Source: Vibrio sp. RE88 (GTDB taxonomy: Bacteria; Pseudomonadota; Gammaproteobacteria; Enterobacterales; Vibrionaceae). Taken from it: DNA of 64,000 nucleotides. A model generated the notes under the pieces. That model saw only the letters and a list, made by a program, of their open reading frames with translations. It had not been told where the DNA came from and made no database searches. Numbering within the stretch: position 1 is the first letter of the stretch; each line of letters opens with the position of its first letter. The stretch covers positions 1 through 64,000 of the forward strand of contig NZ_VTYQ01000002.1 in NCBI RefSeq assembly GCF_013113835.1, read 5' to 3'. Made by a program: the position numbers and the translations under genes. Positions 45,903-59,666 of the stretch are shown here, piece after piece.

Positions 45903-46781
45903 ATGAGTCAGCAGAAAGTCGCCTTTATTGGTCTGGGTGTGATGGGTTACCCAATGGCGGGTTACCTTAGCAAAGCCGGTCATGTAACGAAGGTGTTCAA
46001 TCGCACCAAAGCCAAAGCAGACAAGTGGGCAGAGGAATATCAGGGCACAGCGTGTGAGACGCCTAAACAAGCGGCTCAGGATTGTGATGTTGTGTTCGTT
46101 TGTGTGGGTAATGACGACGATGTACGCAGTGTCATTTACGGCGACGATGGCGTTCTTGCTGGATTGAAAGCAGGTGCCGTGCTGGTGGACCATACGACAA
46201 CCTCTGCTGAGCTGGCGGTTGAATTGGCGGCTGCAGCAAAAGAAAACGGCAATCAGTTTATTGATGCGCCAGTTTCTGGTGGTCAAGCGGGTGCTGAAAA
46301 CGGCGTGTTGACCATTATGTGTGGTGGTGATCAAGCTGTGTTCGAACAAATCTCACCAGTGATGGATGTGTACGCTAAACAAATGACATTACTGGGAGAA
46401 AACGGTCAGGGTCAACGCTGTAAAATGGTCAACCAAATCTGTATTGGCGGTATTCTCCAAGGGCTTAGCGAAGCGCTATTACTTGCTCAAAAGTCAGGTT
46501 TGGATGTTGAGCAAGTGGTTGAAACCCTCAAACATGGTGCAGCAGGCTCATGGCAAATGGAAAATCGCGCCGTGACAATGTCACAAAATAAATTCGATTT
46601 TGGTTTTGCCATTGATTGGATGCGCAAAGACTTAGGGTTCTGTCTAAAGGAAGCGGAACGAGTCGGACTTGATTTACCGTTAACGAAGAAGGTCGATGAG
46701 CAATACGCTGAGCTACAACAAGATGGCTACGGACGTATGGATACTTCTGTATTGATGAAAGCGGTGGCTAAGAATCAGTAG
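45903..46781 (+). CDS. Beta-hydroxyacid dehydrogenase (3-hydroxyisobutyrate/tartronate-semialdehyde reductase type)
   Basis: 292 residues from the ATG at 45903; the longer frame from 45783 runs through the preceding terminator. The NAD(P) motif GLGVMG is at 10-15, the substrate motif DAPVSGGQAGAENG near 122-135, and catalytic lysine is in the GQRCKMVNQI motif (about 173). It oxidises or reduces a 3-hydroxyacid/aldehyde pair. The specific substrate cannot be told, and no pathway partner is adjacent. Confidence 0.88.
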   Translation: MSQQKVAFIGLGVMGYPMAGYLSKAGHVTKVFNRTKAKADKWAEEYQGTACETPKQAAQDCDVVFVCVGNDDDVRSVIYGDDGVLAGLKAGAVLVDHTTTSAELAVELAAAAKENGNQFIDAPVSGGQAGAENGVLTIMCGGDQAVFEQISPVMDVYAKQMTLLGENGQGQRCKMVNQICIGGILQGLSEALLLAQKSGLDVEQVVETLKHGAAGSWQMENRAVTMSQNKFDFGFAIDWMRKDLGFCLKEAERVGLDLPLTKKVDEQYAELQQDGYGRMDTSVLMKAVAKNQ

Positions 46782-46848
46782 CTGGGTGATCGTAAACATC
46801 ATTGTTTCTTGATATTAACTCGTTAAGTACATAATCAATACCGCCAAT

Positions 46849-46868
46849 GAAGGCGCTATCGCGCCTTC
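46849..46868 (+). terminator. Hairpin terminator after the dehydrogenase gene
   Basis: GAAGGCGC-TATC-GCGCCTTC is an 8-bp stem with tetraloop. It is followed by CATTCCC rather than a T run, so it may act weakly. Confidence 0.6.
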
Positions 46869-47458
46869 CATTCCCAATATCTGCCACTCTCATCTCTTTG
46901 ATACTTTACGATTCTTTCCTATTCAGCACTGGTTACTGTGACGAATATTGGGCATTAGTGTCTGCCTACGGCATTTAACCTCGAATTGTCATAGAAGTTA
47001 ACTGATGAAACATTTTATTAATATATTCAACTTGATGTAGCTAAATCGTTTAATTACTAAAGTGGGAAACTTCATACAAATATAATTAATGTCCAACACT
47101 CTATCGGTGAGAATCACATCCATGTGATAGAGCTTTTCGTCTTAATGCTGATAAAGACTGCCTATTTAATTTATATATTCATATTTTGAACTTCAAATGA
47201 TTTATTACTTCAAATCTGAAATGATAATTTTCATTTTTTGTGATTTCGATTTTTTAATTCTCGGGTGTATATTTTTTAGAGCACGGATTCATGGATATTG
47301 GTAATCATATATCCAACGCCTGTGAAGAATAATTATCAGATTTCACTGTTTTTGTGATATTTAATTATATGATTATTCTGAGCAGTCAATTATTACGGAA
47401 ATAATATAAATTTAACTTTTAAAGAATAATGACAATTTATTCTGATTTAGGGTGATTT
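46869..47458. other. Long AT-rich intergenic region before the atp operon
   Basis: About 590 bp with no credible protein frame; A/T dominates, most strongly from 47160 to 47458. A separate hairpin followed by CTTTT lies at 47099-47137. The region should carry the atp promoter and could carry a small RNA ended by that hairpin. Confidence 0.5.
47099..47137 (+). terminator. Orphan terminator-like hairpin
   Basis: CTCTATC (47099-47105) pairs with GATAGAG (47126-47132), with an inner CAC-ATCCAT-GTG element, then CTTTTC. No gene ends just upstream; the dehydrogenase stop is 318 bp away and already has its own hairpin. Confidence 0.5.
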
Positions 47459-48624
<1,166 letters not shown>

Positions 48625-48673
48625 TTTCAAAAATCTTATTTCTTAATTAAAAAATTCAATTCTAGGAGTTGTT

Positions 48674-48910
48674 ATGGATATCGTTAGCGCAGTTCTTTAC
48701 GTAGCGGGTGCACTACTGATCGGTCTTGGTGCAGCGGGCGCCGCATCAGGTATCGGTAACCTTGCAGGTAAGTACCTTGAAGGTGTGGCTCGTCAACCTG
48801 ATTTGACCCCAATGCTTCGTACTCAGTTCTTCATCATGATGGGCCTTGTAGATGCGGTGCCAATGATCGGTGTGGGTATCGGCTTGTACATCATCTTCGC
48901 TGTAGCGTAA
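48674..48910 (+). CDS. atpE: F0F1 ATP synthase subunit c
   Basis: 78 residues, two membrane helices joined by the polar ARQPDL loop. The proton-carrying carboxylate is Asp60 in GLVDAVPMI, as in E. coli (Asp61). The Na+-ligand set seen in sodium-type rings (Gln in helix 1, Glu-Ser in helix 2) is absent, so the ring is predicted to be H+-coupled. A ribosome site AGGAG precedes the ATG. Confidence 0.97.
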   Translation: MDIVSAVLYVAGALLIGLGAAGAASGIGNLAGKYLEGVARQPDLTPMLRTQFFIMMGLVDAVPMIGVGIGLYIIFAVA

Positions 48911-48953
48911 TTCGAATTATTAGTTTTCATAACGTTATAGAAGAGAGGGTGCT

Positions 48954-49424
48954 ATGAACTTAAATGCCTCAATGTTTGGTCAGGCGATCTCCTTCGTGAT
49001 TTTCGTTTGGCTGTGCATGAAATATGTCTGGCCACCACTTGTAAAACTGCTTGATGAACGTCGTGCTGAAATTGCCCAAGGTCTTGAGCAAACAGAAAAA
49101 GCAGCACAAGAGTTAGAACTGGCAAAAGCGAATGGTGAAGCGCTGCTGACAGAAGCTCGCTCAAAAGCTCACGCCATCATCAACCAAGGTAAGCAACGTC
49201 AAGAACAGATGGTTGCGGAAGCGGTTGACCTAGCAAATCAAGAGAAAGCGCGCATTGTCGCAGAAGGCAAAGCGGAAGTGGAATGCGAACGCAGCAAAGT
49301 TCGCCAAGAGCTGAAAGATGAAATGGCGGATCTGGTGATTGAAAGTGCCAGCAAGCTGATCAATCGCAATCTGGATAGCTCGGCTAACCGCGATTTGGTG
49401 AACCGCTTCATCAACGAAATGTAG
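48954..49424 (+). CDS. atpF: F0F1 ATP synthase subunit b
   Basis: 156 residues. One N-terminal membrane helix (about 5-25) is followed by a long charged amphipathic helix that dimerises as the peripheral stalk and ends NRFINEM. Length and pattern equal those of the E. coli protein. It overlaps nothing; the atpH start is 8 bp after the stop. Confidence 0.96.
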   Translation: MNLNASMFGQAISFVIFVWLCMKYVWPPLVKLLDERRAEIAQGLEQTEKAAQELELAKANGEALLTEARSKAHAIINQGKQRQEQMVAEAVDLANQEKARIVAEGKAEVECERSKVRQELKDEMADLVIESASKLINRNLDSSANRDLVNRFINEM

Positions 49425-49432
49425 GAGGGCAC

Positions 49433-49975
49433 ATGTCCGAATTGACAGTGGTAGCTCAACCCTACGCAAAAGCGGCGTTTGATTACGCTCGCGATGCAGA
49501 ATGCTTGGACGATTGGCAACAAATGTTTGCGATTACCCAAGTGGTCTTGGAACAACCTAACACGCGTCTGGTCTTGAATGACCTTAATGAAGACGGTTCT
49601 GAACAACCATTGTTGGACCTGATTCTTCATGCTGGCGGTGAATGGTTGAATCAAAACTTCGAGAATTTTCTTCGCATTATGGAAGAGAACAAGCGCCTAA
49701 AAGCGCTCAGTGAAGTTAGCGTTCAGTTCCAAGAGATGAAAGCGGATTGCGAACGAACCATGACAGTAACAGTACGTGTTTCAGAACTTCTGGATGAGGA
49801 ACAGATGGTAAGGCTTAAACAAGCGTTAACCGAAAAATACGGTAAAGCCATCACACTAGAAACACAACTGGATCCATCCCTTGTAGGTGGTGTGGTGATC
49901 ACAGCAGGGCAGACCGTGTATGACGGCAGTGTCCTCACCAACCTAAGCCGATTGGCGACCAACCTACATGTGTAA
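49433..49975 (+). CDS. atpH: F0F1 ATP synthase subunit delta
   Basis: 180 residues. The N-terminal helical domain begins VAQPYAKAAFDYA, and the C-terminal motif LDPSLVGGVVITAGQTVYDGSV is the OSCP/delta signature. It joins the peripheral stalk to the F1 head. Confidence 0.96.
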   Translation: MSELTVVAQPYAKAAFDYARDAECLDDWQQMFAITQVVLEQPNTRLVLNDLNEDGSEQPLLDLILHAGGEWLNQNFENFLRIMEENKRLKALSEVSVQFQEMKADCERTMTVTVRVSELLDEEQMVRLKQALTEKYGKAITLETQLDPSLVGGVVITAGQTVYDGSVLTNLSRLATNLHV

Positions 49976-49987
49976 CGGGGTATAGAA

Positions 49988-51526
49988 ATGCAATTAAATT
50001 CAAATGAAATCAGTGAATTAATCAGAGAGCGAATTGTTAACTTCAACCTCGAAAGTGAAGCGAGAAATGAAGGTACTATCGTCTCTGTGAGTGACGGCAT
50101 CATCACAATTCACGGTCTTGCTGATGTTATGCAAGGCGAGATGCTAGAACTGCCAGATAACCGCTTTGCGTTGGCACTGAACTTAGAGCGTCATTCAGTC
50201 GGAGCCGTTGTGATGGGCCCATATGCGGACTTGTCAGAAGGGATGAAAGTAAAAGGTACGGGTCGTATTCTTGAAGTGCCAGTCGGTAACGGTTTGCTAG
50301 GTCGTGTAGTGAACACGCTAGGTCAACCAATCGATGGTAAAGGCGCAGTGTCATTCGACCGTATGGACCCGGTTGAGGTGATTGCCCCTGGTGTTATCGA
50401 CCGTAAGTCTGTCGACCAACCAATCCAAACTGGTTACAAAGCGGTGGACTCCATGGTGCCAATCGGCCGCGGTCAACGTGAGTTGATCATCGGTGACCGT
50501 CAGACAGGTAAAACCGCGATGGCGATTGATGCCATCATCAACCAAAAAGAACTGGGCGTTAAATGTATTTACGTCGCAATTGGTCAAAAAGCCTCGACCA
50601 TTGCCAACGTGGTTCGCAAGTTAGAAGAGCACGGCGCACTAGAAAACACCATTGTTGTGGTTGCATCAGCATCAGAAGCGGCAGCGCTGCAATACCTAGC
50701 GCCATACGCAGGTTGTACCATGGGCGAATACTTCCGCGACCGTGGTGAAGATGCGCTGATTGTCTATGATGACCTATCAAAACAGGCAGTGGCTTACCGT
50801 CAAATCTCACTACTTCTAAAACGCCCACCAGGTCGTGAAGCCTTCCCGGGTGATGTTTTCTACCTCCACTCACGCCTTCTAGAACGTGCAGCGCGTGTTA
50901 ACGAAGAATACGTAGAGCGATTCACTAACGGTGAAGTAAAAGGCAAAACTGGTTCTCTAACCGCACTGCCAATCATCGAAACCCAAGCGGGTGACGTATC
51001 GGCGTTCGTACCAACCAACGTAATCTCGATTACCGATGGTCAAATCTTCCTGCAAACTCAGCTATTCAACTCTGGCTTACGTCCAGCGGTTGACCCAGGT
51101 ATTTCGGTATCTCGTGTAGGTGGTGCAGCGCAAACCAAAGTGATCAAGAAGCTGTCGGGTGGTATTCGTACCGCGTTGGCGCAATACCGTGAATTGGCCG
51201 CGTTTGCTCAGTTCTCTTCTGACTTAGATGAAGCGACACGTCGTCAGCTTGACCACGGTGAGAAAGTCACTGAGCTCATGAAGCAGAAACAGTACGCACC
51301 AATGACGGTTGCTGAGCAGGCACTGTCGATCTTTGCGGCAGAGAAGGGCTACCTCACTGATGTGGCGTTAAACCAAATTTCTCGTTTTGAAGATGAGTTG
51401 ATGGCATTTAGTCGTACAAACGCGCAGCCGCTACTGGACAAGATCAACCAATCCGGTGATTACAACGACGAGATCGAGAGTGAGCTGCACAGCTTGCTGA
51501 AAGAGTTCACTGCGCTGCAATCGTAG
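49988..51526 (+). CDS. atpA: F0F1 ATP synthase subunit alpha
   Basis: 512 residues. The nucleotide loop GDRQTGKT is at 169-176, the same positions as in E. coli, with the conserved [20 protein letters not shown] region near 244-263 and the arginine finger in the segment [17 protein letters not shown] (about 365-381). It forms the F1 hexamer with beta, with non-catalytic nucleotide sites. No anomaly is seen. Confidence 0.98.
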   Translation: MQLNSNEISELIRERIVNFNLESEARNEGTIVSVSDGIITIHGLADVMQGEMLELPDNRFALALNLERHSVGAVVMGPYADLSEGMKVKGTGRILEVPVGNGLLGRVVNTLGQPIDGKGAVSFDRMDPVEVIAPGVIDRKSVDQPIQTGYKAVDSMVPIGRGQRELIIGDRQTGKTAMAIDAIINQKELGVKCIYVAIGQKASTIANVVRKLEEHGALENTIVVVASASEAAALQYLAPYAGCTMGEYFRDRGEDALIVYDDLSKQAVAYRQISLLLKRPPGREAFPGDVFYLHSRLLERAARVNEEYVERFTNGEVKGKTGSLTALPIIETQAGDVSAFVPTNVISITDGQIFLQTQLFNSGLRPAVDPGISVSRVGGAAQTKVIKKLSGGIRTALAQYRELAAFAQFSSDLDEATRRQLDHGEKVTELMKQKQYAPMTVAEQALSIFAAEKGYLTDVALNQISRFEDELMAFSRTNAQPLLDKINQSGDYNDEIESELHSLLKEFTALQS

Positions 51527-51547
51527 GACCACTAACAGGAGTCCGTT

Positions 51548-52408
51548 ATGGCAAATACCAAAGAGATTCGCACCAAAATTGCTAGCGTGAGTAGCACGCA
51601 AAAGATTACCAGTGCGATGCAAATGGTCGCCGCCAGCAAGATGCGCAAAGTGCAGGAGAACATGCAGGCGTCCCGTCCCTACGCAGTGAATATGCGTAAG
51701 GTTATCGGTCACGTCTCGTCCGGTACGCTGGAGTACAGCCATCCTTTCCTTCAAGAACGCGAAGTGAAGCGAGTGGCTTACATCATCATCTCATCCGATC
51801 GAGGTTTGTGTGGTGGCCTGAACAGTAACTTGTTCAAAAAAGTATTGGCAGAAATGCAGGGTTGGCAAGAGAAGGGCGTTGAAGTAGATACGACGCTCAT
51901 CGGTTCGAAAGCAATCAGCTTTTTCCAGTCCCTCGGGAAAGTAATGGCGCAGACTTCTGGGCTTGGTGATGCTCCAAAACTGGAAGATATGTTGGGCGCG
52001 GTTAACGCCATGATGGAGCACTACTCCGAAGGCAAAATCGACCGCTTGTTCCTTGTTTACAACCAGTTTGTAAACACCATGGTGCAAAAACCAACGGTAT
52101 TACAAATGTTGCCGTTCCCGAAAGAAGACATTTCACGTGATAAAGAGGCTCGTTGGGATTACCTCTACGAGCAGTCTCCTCAAGACATTCTCAACCACCT
52201 GATTCAACGCTATGTGGAATCACTGGTTTATCAGGGTGTGGTTGAGAGTATCGCTTGTGAACAAGCCGCGCGGATGATGGCAATGTCTGCCGCGACTGAT
52301 AACGCAGCACAACTGATTGAAGACCTACAACTGGTTTACAACAAAGCGCGTCAAGCGGCGATCACTCAAGAGTTGAGTGAAATTGTATCCGGCGCACAAG
52401 CGGTTTAG
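51548..52408 (+). CDS. atpG: F0F1 ATP synthase subunit gamma
   Basis: 286 residues. The N-terminal helix begins [21 protein letters not shown] and the C-terminal helix [20 protein letters not shown] contains the family signature; together they form the rotating shaft. Length is as in E. coli. Confidence 0.97.
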   Translation: MANTKEIRTKIASVSSTQKITSAMQMVAASKMRKVQENMQASRPYAVNMRKVIGHVSSGTLEYSHPFLQEREVKRVAYIIISSDRGLCGGLNSNLFKKVLAEMQGWQEKGVEVDTTLIGSKAISFFQSLGKVMAQTSGLGDAPKLEDMLGAVNAMMEHYSEGKIDRLFLVYNQFVNTMVQKPTVLQMLPFPKEDISRDKEARWDYLYEQSPQDILNHLIQRYVESLVYQGVVESIACEQAARMMAMSAATDNAAQLIEDLQLVYNKARQAAITQELSEIVSGAQAV

Positions 52409-52428
52409 AGAGAGAATTTGAGGTTTAA

Positions 52429-53817
<1,389 letters not shown>

Positions 53818-53832
53818 AGCGCGGGAGGCAAT

Positions 53833-54273
53833 ATGGCCATAGCGGTTTCACAAAATACGTTTCAACTGAATGTGGTAAGTGCAGAGGGCACACTCTACTC
53901 GGGTCCGGCCCATGCGATTGCCGTGACAGGCGCGGATGGTGAGTTAGGTATTCGTCCGGGTCACTCACCGCTGATCAGTAAAATCAAGCCGGGTGTTGCT
54001 CGTATTACCGGTGACTTGTCTAAACCTGAAGAGATTTTGTATGTCTCTGGTGGTTTGGTCGAAGTTCAGCCCGATGTCGTCACCGTGCTGGCGGACACCG
54101 CATTGCATGGGAAGGATATCGATAAAGCGCGTGCAGAGTCAGCACGCAGAGCGGCAGAAGAAAACATCCGTGCGCATGTGGATGACATCAGCTTTGCTCA
54201 GGCTCAGATGGAGCTGACAAAGGCGTTGGCTCAACTGCGAGCGGTGGAGCTGAGTATGAAAATTAGACATTAA
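53833..54273 (+). CDS. atpC: F0F1 ATP synthase subunit epsilon
   Basis: 146 residues. The N-terminal beta-sandwich (about 1-90, with SAEGTLYSGPAHAIAVTG and LGIRPGHSPLI) is followed by the helical hairpin (about 95-140) that can inhibit ATP hydrolysis. It is the last gene of the operon, with a terminator 32 bp later. Confidence 0.96.
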   Translation: MAIAVSQNTFQLNVVSAEGTLYSGPAHAIAVTGADGELGIRPGHSPLISKIKPGVARITGDLSKPEEILYVSGGLVEVQPDVVTVLADTALHGKDIDKARAESARRAAEENIRAHVDDISFAQAQMELTKALAQLRAVELSMKIRH

Positions 54274-54305
54274 CATCGATAAACCATAACAAGTTACACT
54301 CCTTT

Positions 54306-54330
54306 GGGGCACGTAAAGTGCCTCTTTTTT
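54306..54330 (+). terminator. Rho-independent terminator of the atp operon
   Basis: GGGGCAC-GTAAA-GTGCCTC with one G-T pair, then six T residues. Confidence 0.9.
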
Positions 54331-54363
54331 ATGAGTACTGCTTTGAAATGATTAGGGTCTGTT

Positions 54364-54406
54364 GAAAAACAATACGCCGATGCGTGCAGGTCAGCGATCG
54401 GCGTAT
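54364..54406 (-). terminator. Rho-independent terminator of the 19-codon ORF
   Basis: On the minus strand ATACGCCGAT pairs with ATCGGCGTAT (10 bp, positions 54397-54406 and 54372-54381) around a 15-nt loop, followed by TGTTTTTC. It lies 35 bp downstream of the small ORF stop. Confidence 0.85.
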
Positions 54407-54441
54407 GGATTTCAGTACTGATTGAAGCGGGTTGCTTAGTC

Positions 54442-54501
54442 TCAGTAGAAGATGAACAGCTCTTTGGTGTCAAATAACTTAAAGAATTCGAATCCTTTCA
54501 T
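54442..54501 (-). CDS. Small ORF, 19 aa, with strong ribosome site
   Basis: ATG at 54501 to TGA at 54442 encodes MKGFEFFKLFDTKELFIFY. The full Shine-Dalgarno GAGGAGAG (54508-54515) sits 6 bp upstream, and a strong terminator lies 35 bp downstream, so a short monocistronic transcript of about 200 nt is implied. The peptide is very rich in Phe (6 of 19) with charged residues between, amphipathic rather than a clean membrane helix. It could be a leader peptide, a small regulatory protein or part of a dual-function small RNA. No family is recognised. Confidence 0.6.
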   Translation of the reverse strand: MKGFEFFKLFDTKELFIFY

Positions 54502-54663
54502 AGCCAACTCTCCTCATTTGTAACATCTATGGTTAATGGATTGGTGAAGCCGTATATGCGCTTCCTTTCTTAACTGCTGTTACATATTTAAAACTAGTGC
54601 AACCTACAGTTTTTTGCCAAATTGTTGATGAGTTAAACATCTGTCCAGAACGATTCTCTGCTA

Positions 54664-54690
54664 CCCCACGGACTCACAAAAGCCGTGGGG
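54664..54690. terminator. Hairpin after katG
   Basis: CCCCACGG and CCGTGGGG form a perfect 8-bp stem with an 11-nt loop 12 bp beyond the katG stop. No T run follows on the katG strand, so it may protect the 3' end or terminate weakly. Confidence 0.6.
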
Positions 54691-54702
54691 CGTCAGTGCA
54701 AG

Positions 54703-57202
<2,500 letters not shown>

Positions 57203-57820
57203 TTAGCCAAACTTGATTTCAAGCTGTTCGGCGGTCTGCCAACTGTCGTGGCTCGCAAGTTGCGAGGCATAACGGGCAATATTGGTGTAGCGCTCAAGCA
57301 AGCCAAAATTCGTCAGAATATCAACAATGAATGACATCATGATGTCCGCACCAGTGAGCTTGTCGGCAACGAGGTAGCGCTTCCCTTCCAAACGCTGGTC
57401 GACATAACTCATGACCTTATGCAGTTCGACCTCAGCATAATCCGGAAGAAAGTTCATTTGAGCACCATCTTTCGACACGAATATCTTTAGCAATAATGGC
57501 AGGGCGGCAGAGCTTTCTGCAAAGTGCAGCCATTGCAGGTAATCAAGGTGGTCATCAGAGCCTTTAACTGGAGCAAGCTTCTCTGATGCAAACTTGTCGA
57601 TAAGATATTCAACGATCGCGCCAGACTCCGTAATGACGCGCCCGTCTTCTTCAATCACCGGAGATTTACCCAGAGGGTGGATAGATTTAAGCTCTGGTGG
57701 CGCGAGAAAGGTCACGCTGTCGCGGTGATAGGGCACGATGTCATAATCGATACCCAGCTCTTCTAACAACCAGATAATACGCTTGGAGCGAGACTGATTA
57801 AGATGATGCAGTTTAATCAC
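57203..57820 (-). CDS. Glutathione S-transferase family protein
   Basis: 205 residues. A thioredoxin-like N-domain (about 1-78; SRSKRIIWLLEELGIDYDIV and SPVIEEDGRVITESGAIVEYL, where Glu-Ser binds glutathione) is followed by a helical C-domain (about 85-200). It conjugates or reduces electrophiles with glutathione. It follows the oxidoreductase gene after 12 bp, and both lie behind TetR-type operators, so the pair forms an electrophile-detoxification unit. Confidence 0.88.
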   Translation of the reverse strand: MIKLHHLNQSRSKRIIWLLEELGIDYDIVPYHRDSVTFLAPPELKSIHPLGKSPVIEEDGRVITESGAIVEYLIDKFASEKLAPVKGSDDHLDYLQWLHFAESSAALPLLLKIFVSKDGAQMNFLPDYAEVELHKVMSYVDQRLEGKRYLVADKLTGADIMMSFIVDILTNFGLLERYTNIARYASQLASHDSWQTAEQLEIKFG

Positions 57821-57832
57821 GTTGACCTCCGA

Positions 57833-58864
57833 TTACAGTGGGCTGTTGGTTTTTACAACCAGCTTGCCAAAGTTCTTACCTTCAAGCAGGCCGATAAATG
57901 CTTCTGGTGCCTTGTCAAAACCTTCCACCAAATGCTCGCGATAGTGAATTTTGCCTTCCGCAAGCCACTGGCTCATATCGGTTGCAAACTCTTCATAGCG
58001 GTGAGCGTAATCATCAAAGATGATAAAGCCCTGCATTTTGATTCGCTTGATCAGCAGTTGAGCCATCAGCATTGACATTCTGTCAGGGCCTTCAGGAAGA
58101 GACGTTGCATTGTATTGAGAAATCAGGCCACACAGTGGAACTCGTGCTCCAGTGTTCAGAAGCGGCATCACAGCGTCAAACACTTTACCGCCAACATTTT
58201 CAAAGTAGACGTCGATGCCTTGGTCACACGCTTTGGCTAACTGGTCTGCAAAATCTTCTGCTTTGTGATCGATACATTCATCAAAGCCCAGCTGTTCTTT
58301 AGCATAACGACACTTTTCCTCACCACCGGCAACACCAATCACGCGGCAACCTTTGAGTTTACCAATCTGTCCGACCATCGAGCCTACTGCACCTGTTGCG
58401 GCTGCAACCACCAAGGTGTCACCAGCTTTGGGTTGGCCGATATCCAGCAAGCCCATGTAAGCGGTGAAACCTGGCATACCCATCACGCCCAGTGCATAGG
58501 AAGGGTGAGTTGGGTTCATGCCCATTTTAATCAAGCCTTCACCATCTGAAATACCATAATCTTGCCAACCAGTGAAAGCCAATACCCATTCGCCCACTTG
58601 GTAATCTGGATGATTCGAAATTTCAACCTGACACACTGTGCCGCCGACCATGACCTCGTCAATCGCGACAGGGTCAGCATAGGACTTTGCATCGCTCATG
58701 CGGCCACGCATGTACGGATCGAGCGACAGATAGACGCTTCGTAGCAGCAATTCACCTTGAGCAGGCGTCGGTTTCTCCGCTTCTTCTAAGCGGAAGTTTT
58801 CGGTAACAGGAGCCCCTACAGGGCGTGAAGCAAGAACAATGCGGCGGTTTACGTTGTTAGTCAT
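57833..58864 (-). CDS. NADP-dependent oxidoreductase, MDR zinc-free type (CurA/YncB-like)
   Basis: 343 residues from the ATG at 58864, which has GGGA 7 bp upstream; the ATG at 58876 lies in the operator and is rejected. The sequence RIVLASRPVGAPVTENFRLEE and the coenzyme motif AAATGAVGSMVGQIGK (about 153-168) place it with CurA/leukotriene-B4-dehydrogenase-type alkenal/one reductases, which reduce alpha,beta-unsaturated carbonyls with NADPH. Upstream gene of a pair with a GST; an identical 19-bp palindrome is present here and before the divergent-acting TetR gene. Confidence 0.9.
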   Translation of the reverse strand: MTNNVNRRIVLASRPVGAPVTENFRLEEAEKPTPAQGELLLRSVYLSLDPYMRGRMSDAKSYADPVAIDEVMVGGTVCQVEISNHPDYQVGEWVLAFTGWQDYGISDGEGLIKMGMNPTHPSYALGVMGMPGFTAYMGLLDIGQPKAGDTLVVAAATGAVGSMVGQIGKLKGCRVIGVAGGEEKCRYAKEQLGFDECIDHKAEDFADQLAKACDQGIDVYFENVGGKVFDAVMPLLNTGARVPLCGLISQYNATSLPEGPDRMSMLMAQLLIKRIKMQGFIIFDDYAHRYEEFATDMSQWLAEGKIHYREHLVEGFDKAPEAFIGLLEGKNFGKLVVKTNSPL

Positions 58865-58877
58865 TGTGTTTCCCATT

Positions 58878-58896
58878 ATTAGACCAGTCGTCTAGT
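58878..58896. promoter_or_regulatory. TetR-type operator, copy 1
   Basis: ATTAGACCAGTCGTCTAGT, with inverted repeat TAGAC-N5-GTCTA, lies 14 bp upstream of the oxidoreductase start and is identical to 59553-59571. NemR of E. coli binds a very similar TAGACC-type palindrome. Confidence 0.85.
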
Positions 58897-58948
58897 TGTA
58901 ATTTCAAAAAATTCCCGTTGGTTAATAAGCCAAACGGGAATGTGTAAC

Positions 58949-59533
58949 TTAAGCGCTAAGTAGAGATTGAGTGGTCTCTAAGCTACGTTCAAGATGTGAG
59001 TGATCCTGAACCAGTTTGTTTAGAAGGCTTGCGCCAAGCCATTGTTGGTATAGCTGGGTAGCAACTTGCTGCGCATCCAATGCCTTGATTGAACCGTCTT
59101 TGATACCGGATTCGATGCACTGAGCAATAGAGTCAATGACTTGTCCCGCACCGCTTGCGAGCGTGATTCGCATCGGCTCAGACAAGTCAGAAACTTCGGC
59201 ACTGAGCTTAACCACTAAGCAACGGTTGGCATTACAGACACCATTTTCTACTTCTAACCAGCGAGAGAAGTAGCCCATCAAACGTTGGTAGCCAGTGCCT
59301 TCATCAGCATTAAAAATCGCATTGATGCGAGCTAGGTAGCTTCTGAAATAATCTTCAATAAGCGCTTCACCAAATTGCTCTTTGGATTTGAAATAGTGGT
59401 AGAAAGAGCCTTTTGGCACATCGGCGGTTTTAAGCAGTTCAGATAAACCGACGGCGGTAAAACCCTTGTTCACAACTAGTTCGTAACCCACATTGAGAAT
59501 ATGTTGGCGAGTGTCGTTTGTTTTTTCGTTCAT
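58949..59533 (-). CDS. TetR-family regulator, NemR/AcuR-like
   Basis: 194 residues. HTH at about 10-55 (VGLSELLKTADVPKGSFYHYFKSKEQFGEAL), then a helical effector domain with a cysteine-bearing GVCNANRCLVVKLSAEV segment (about 95-111). This segment is characteristic of the NemR/AcuR group that senses electrophiles or reactive chlorine through cysteine or lysine residues. It lies upstream of the oxidoreductase-GST pair in the same direction. Identical 19-bp operators flank it, before its own start and before the oxidoreductase, so it probably represses both and is released by electrophiles. Confidence 0.87.
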   Translation of the reverse strand: MNEKTNDTRQHILNVGYELVVNKGFTAVGLSELLKTADVPKGSFYHYFKSKEQFGEALIEDYFRSYLARINAIFNADEGTGYQRLMGYFSRWLEVENGVCNANRCLVVKLSAEVSDLSEPMRITLASGAGQVIDSIAQCIESGIKDGSIKALDAQQVATQLYQQWLGASLLNKLVQDHSHLERSLETTQSLLSA

Positions 59534-59552
59534 GGAGCGGACTATAGATTAA

Positions 59553-59571
59553 ATTAGACCAGTCGTCTAGT
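59553..59571. promoter_or_regulatory. TetR-type operator, copy 2
   Basis: Identical in all 19 bases to the copy at 58878-58896; it sits 20 bp upstream of the tetR start, indicating autoregulation. Confidence 0.85.
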
Positions 59572-59666
59572 GGTTATTGATCTTTATAAAACATGAACGA
59601 TCGATGGAGTGGGGAAATAGCGCTTGCTCCTGTGAGAGGAGCAAGCAGAGTAAGTAAGATGAAGCC

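Noticed and set aside
48674..48910. Sodium-coupled ATP synthase
   Set aside because: The c subunit has Asp60 in GLVDAVPM and lacks the Gln/Glu-Ser sodium ligands; it is the proton type.
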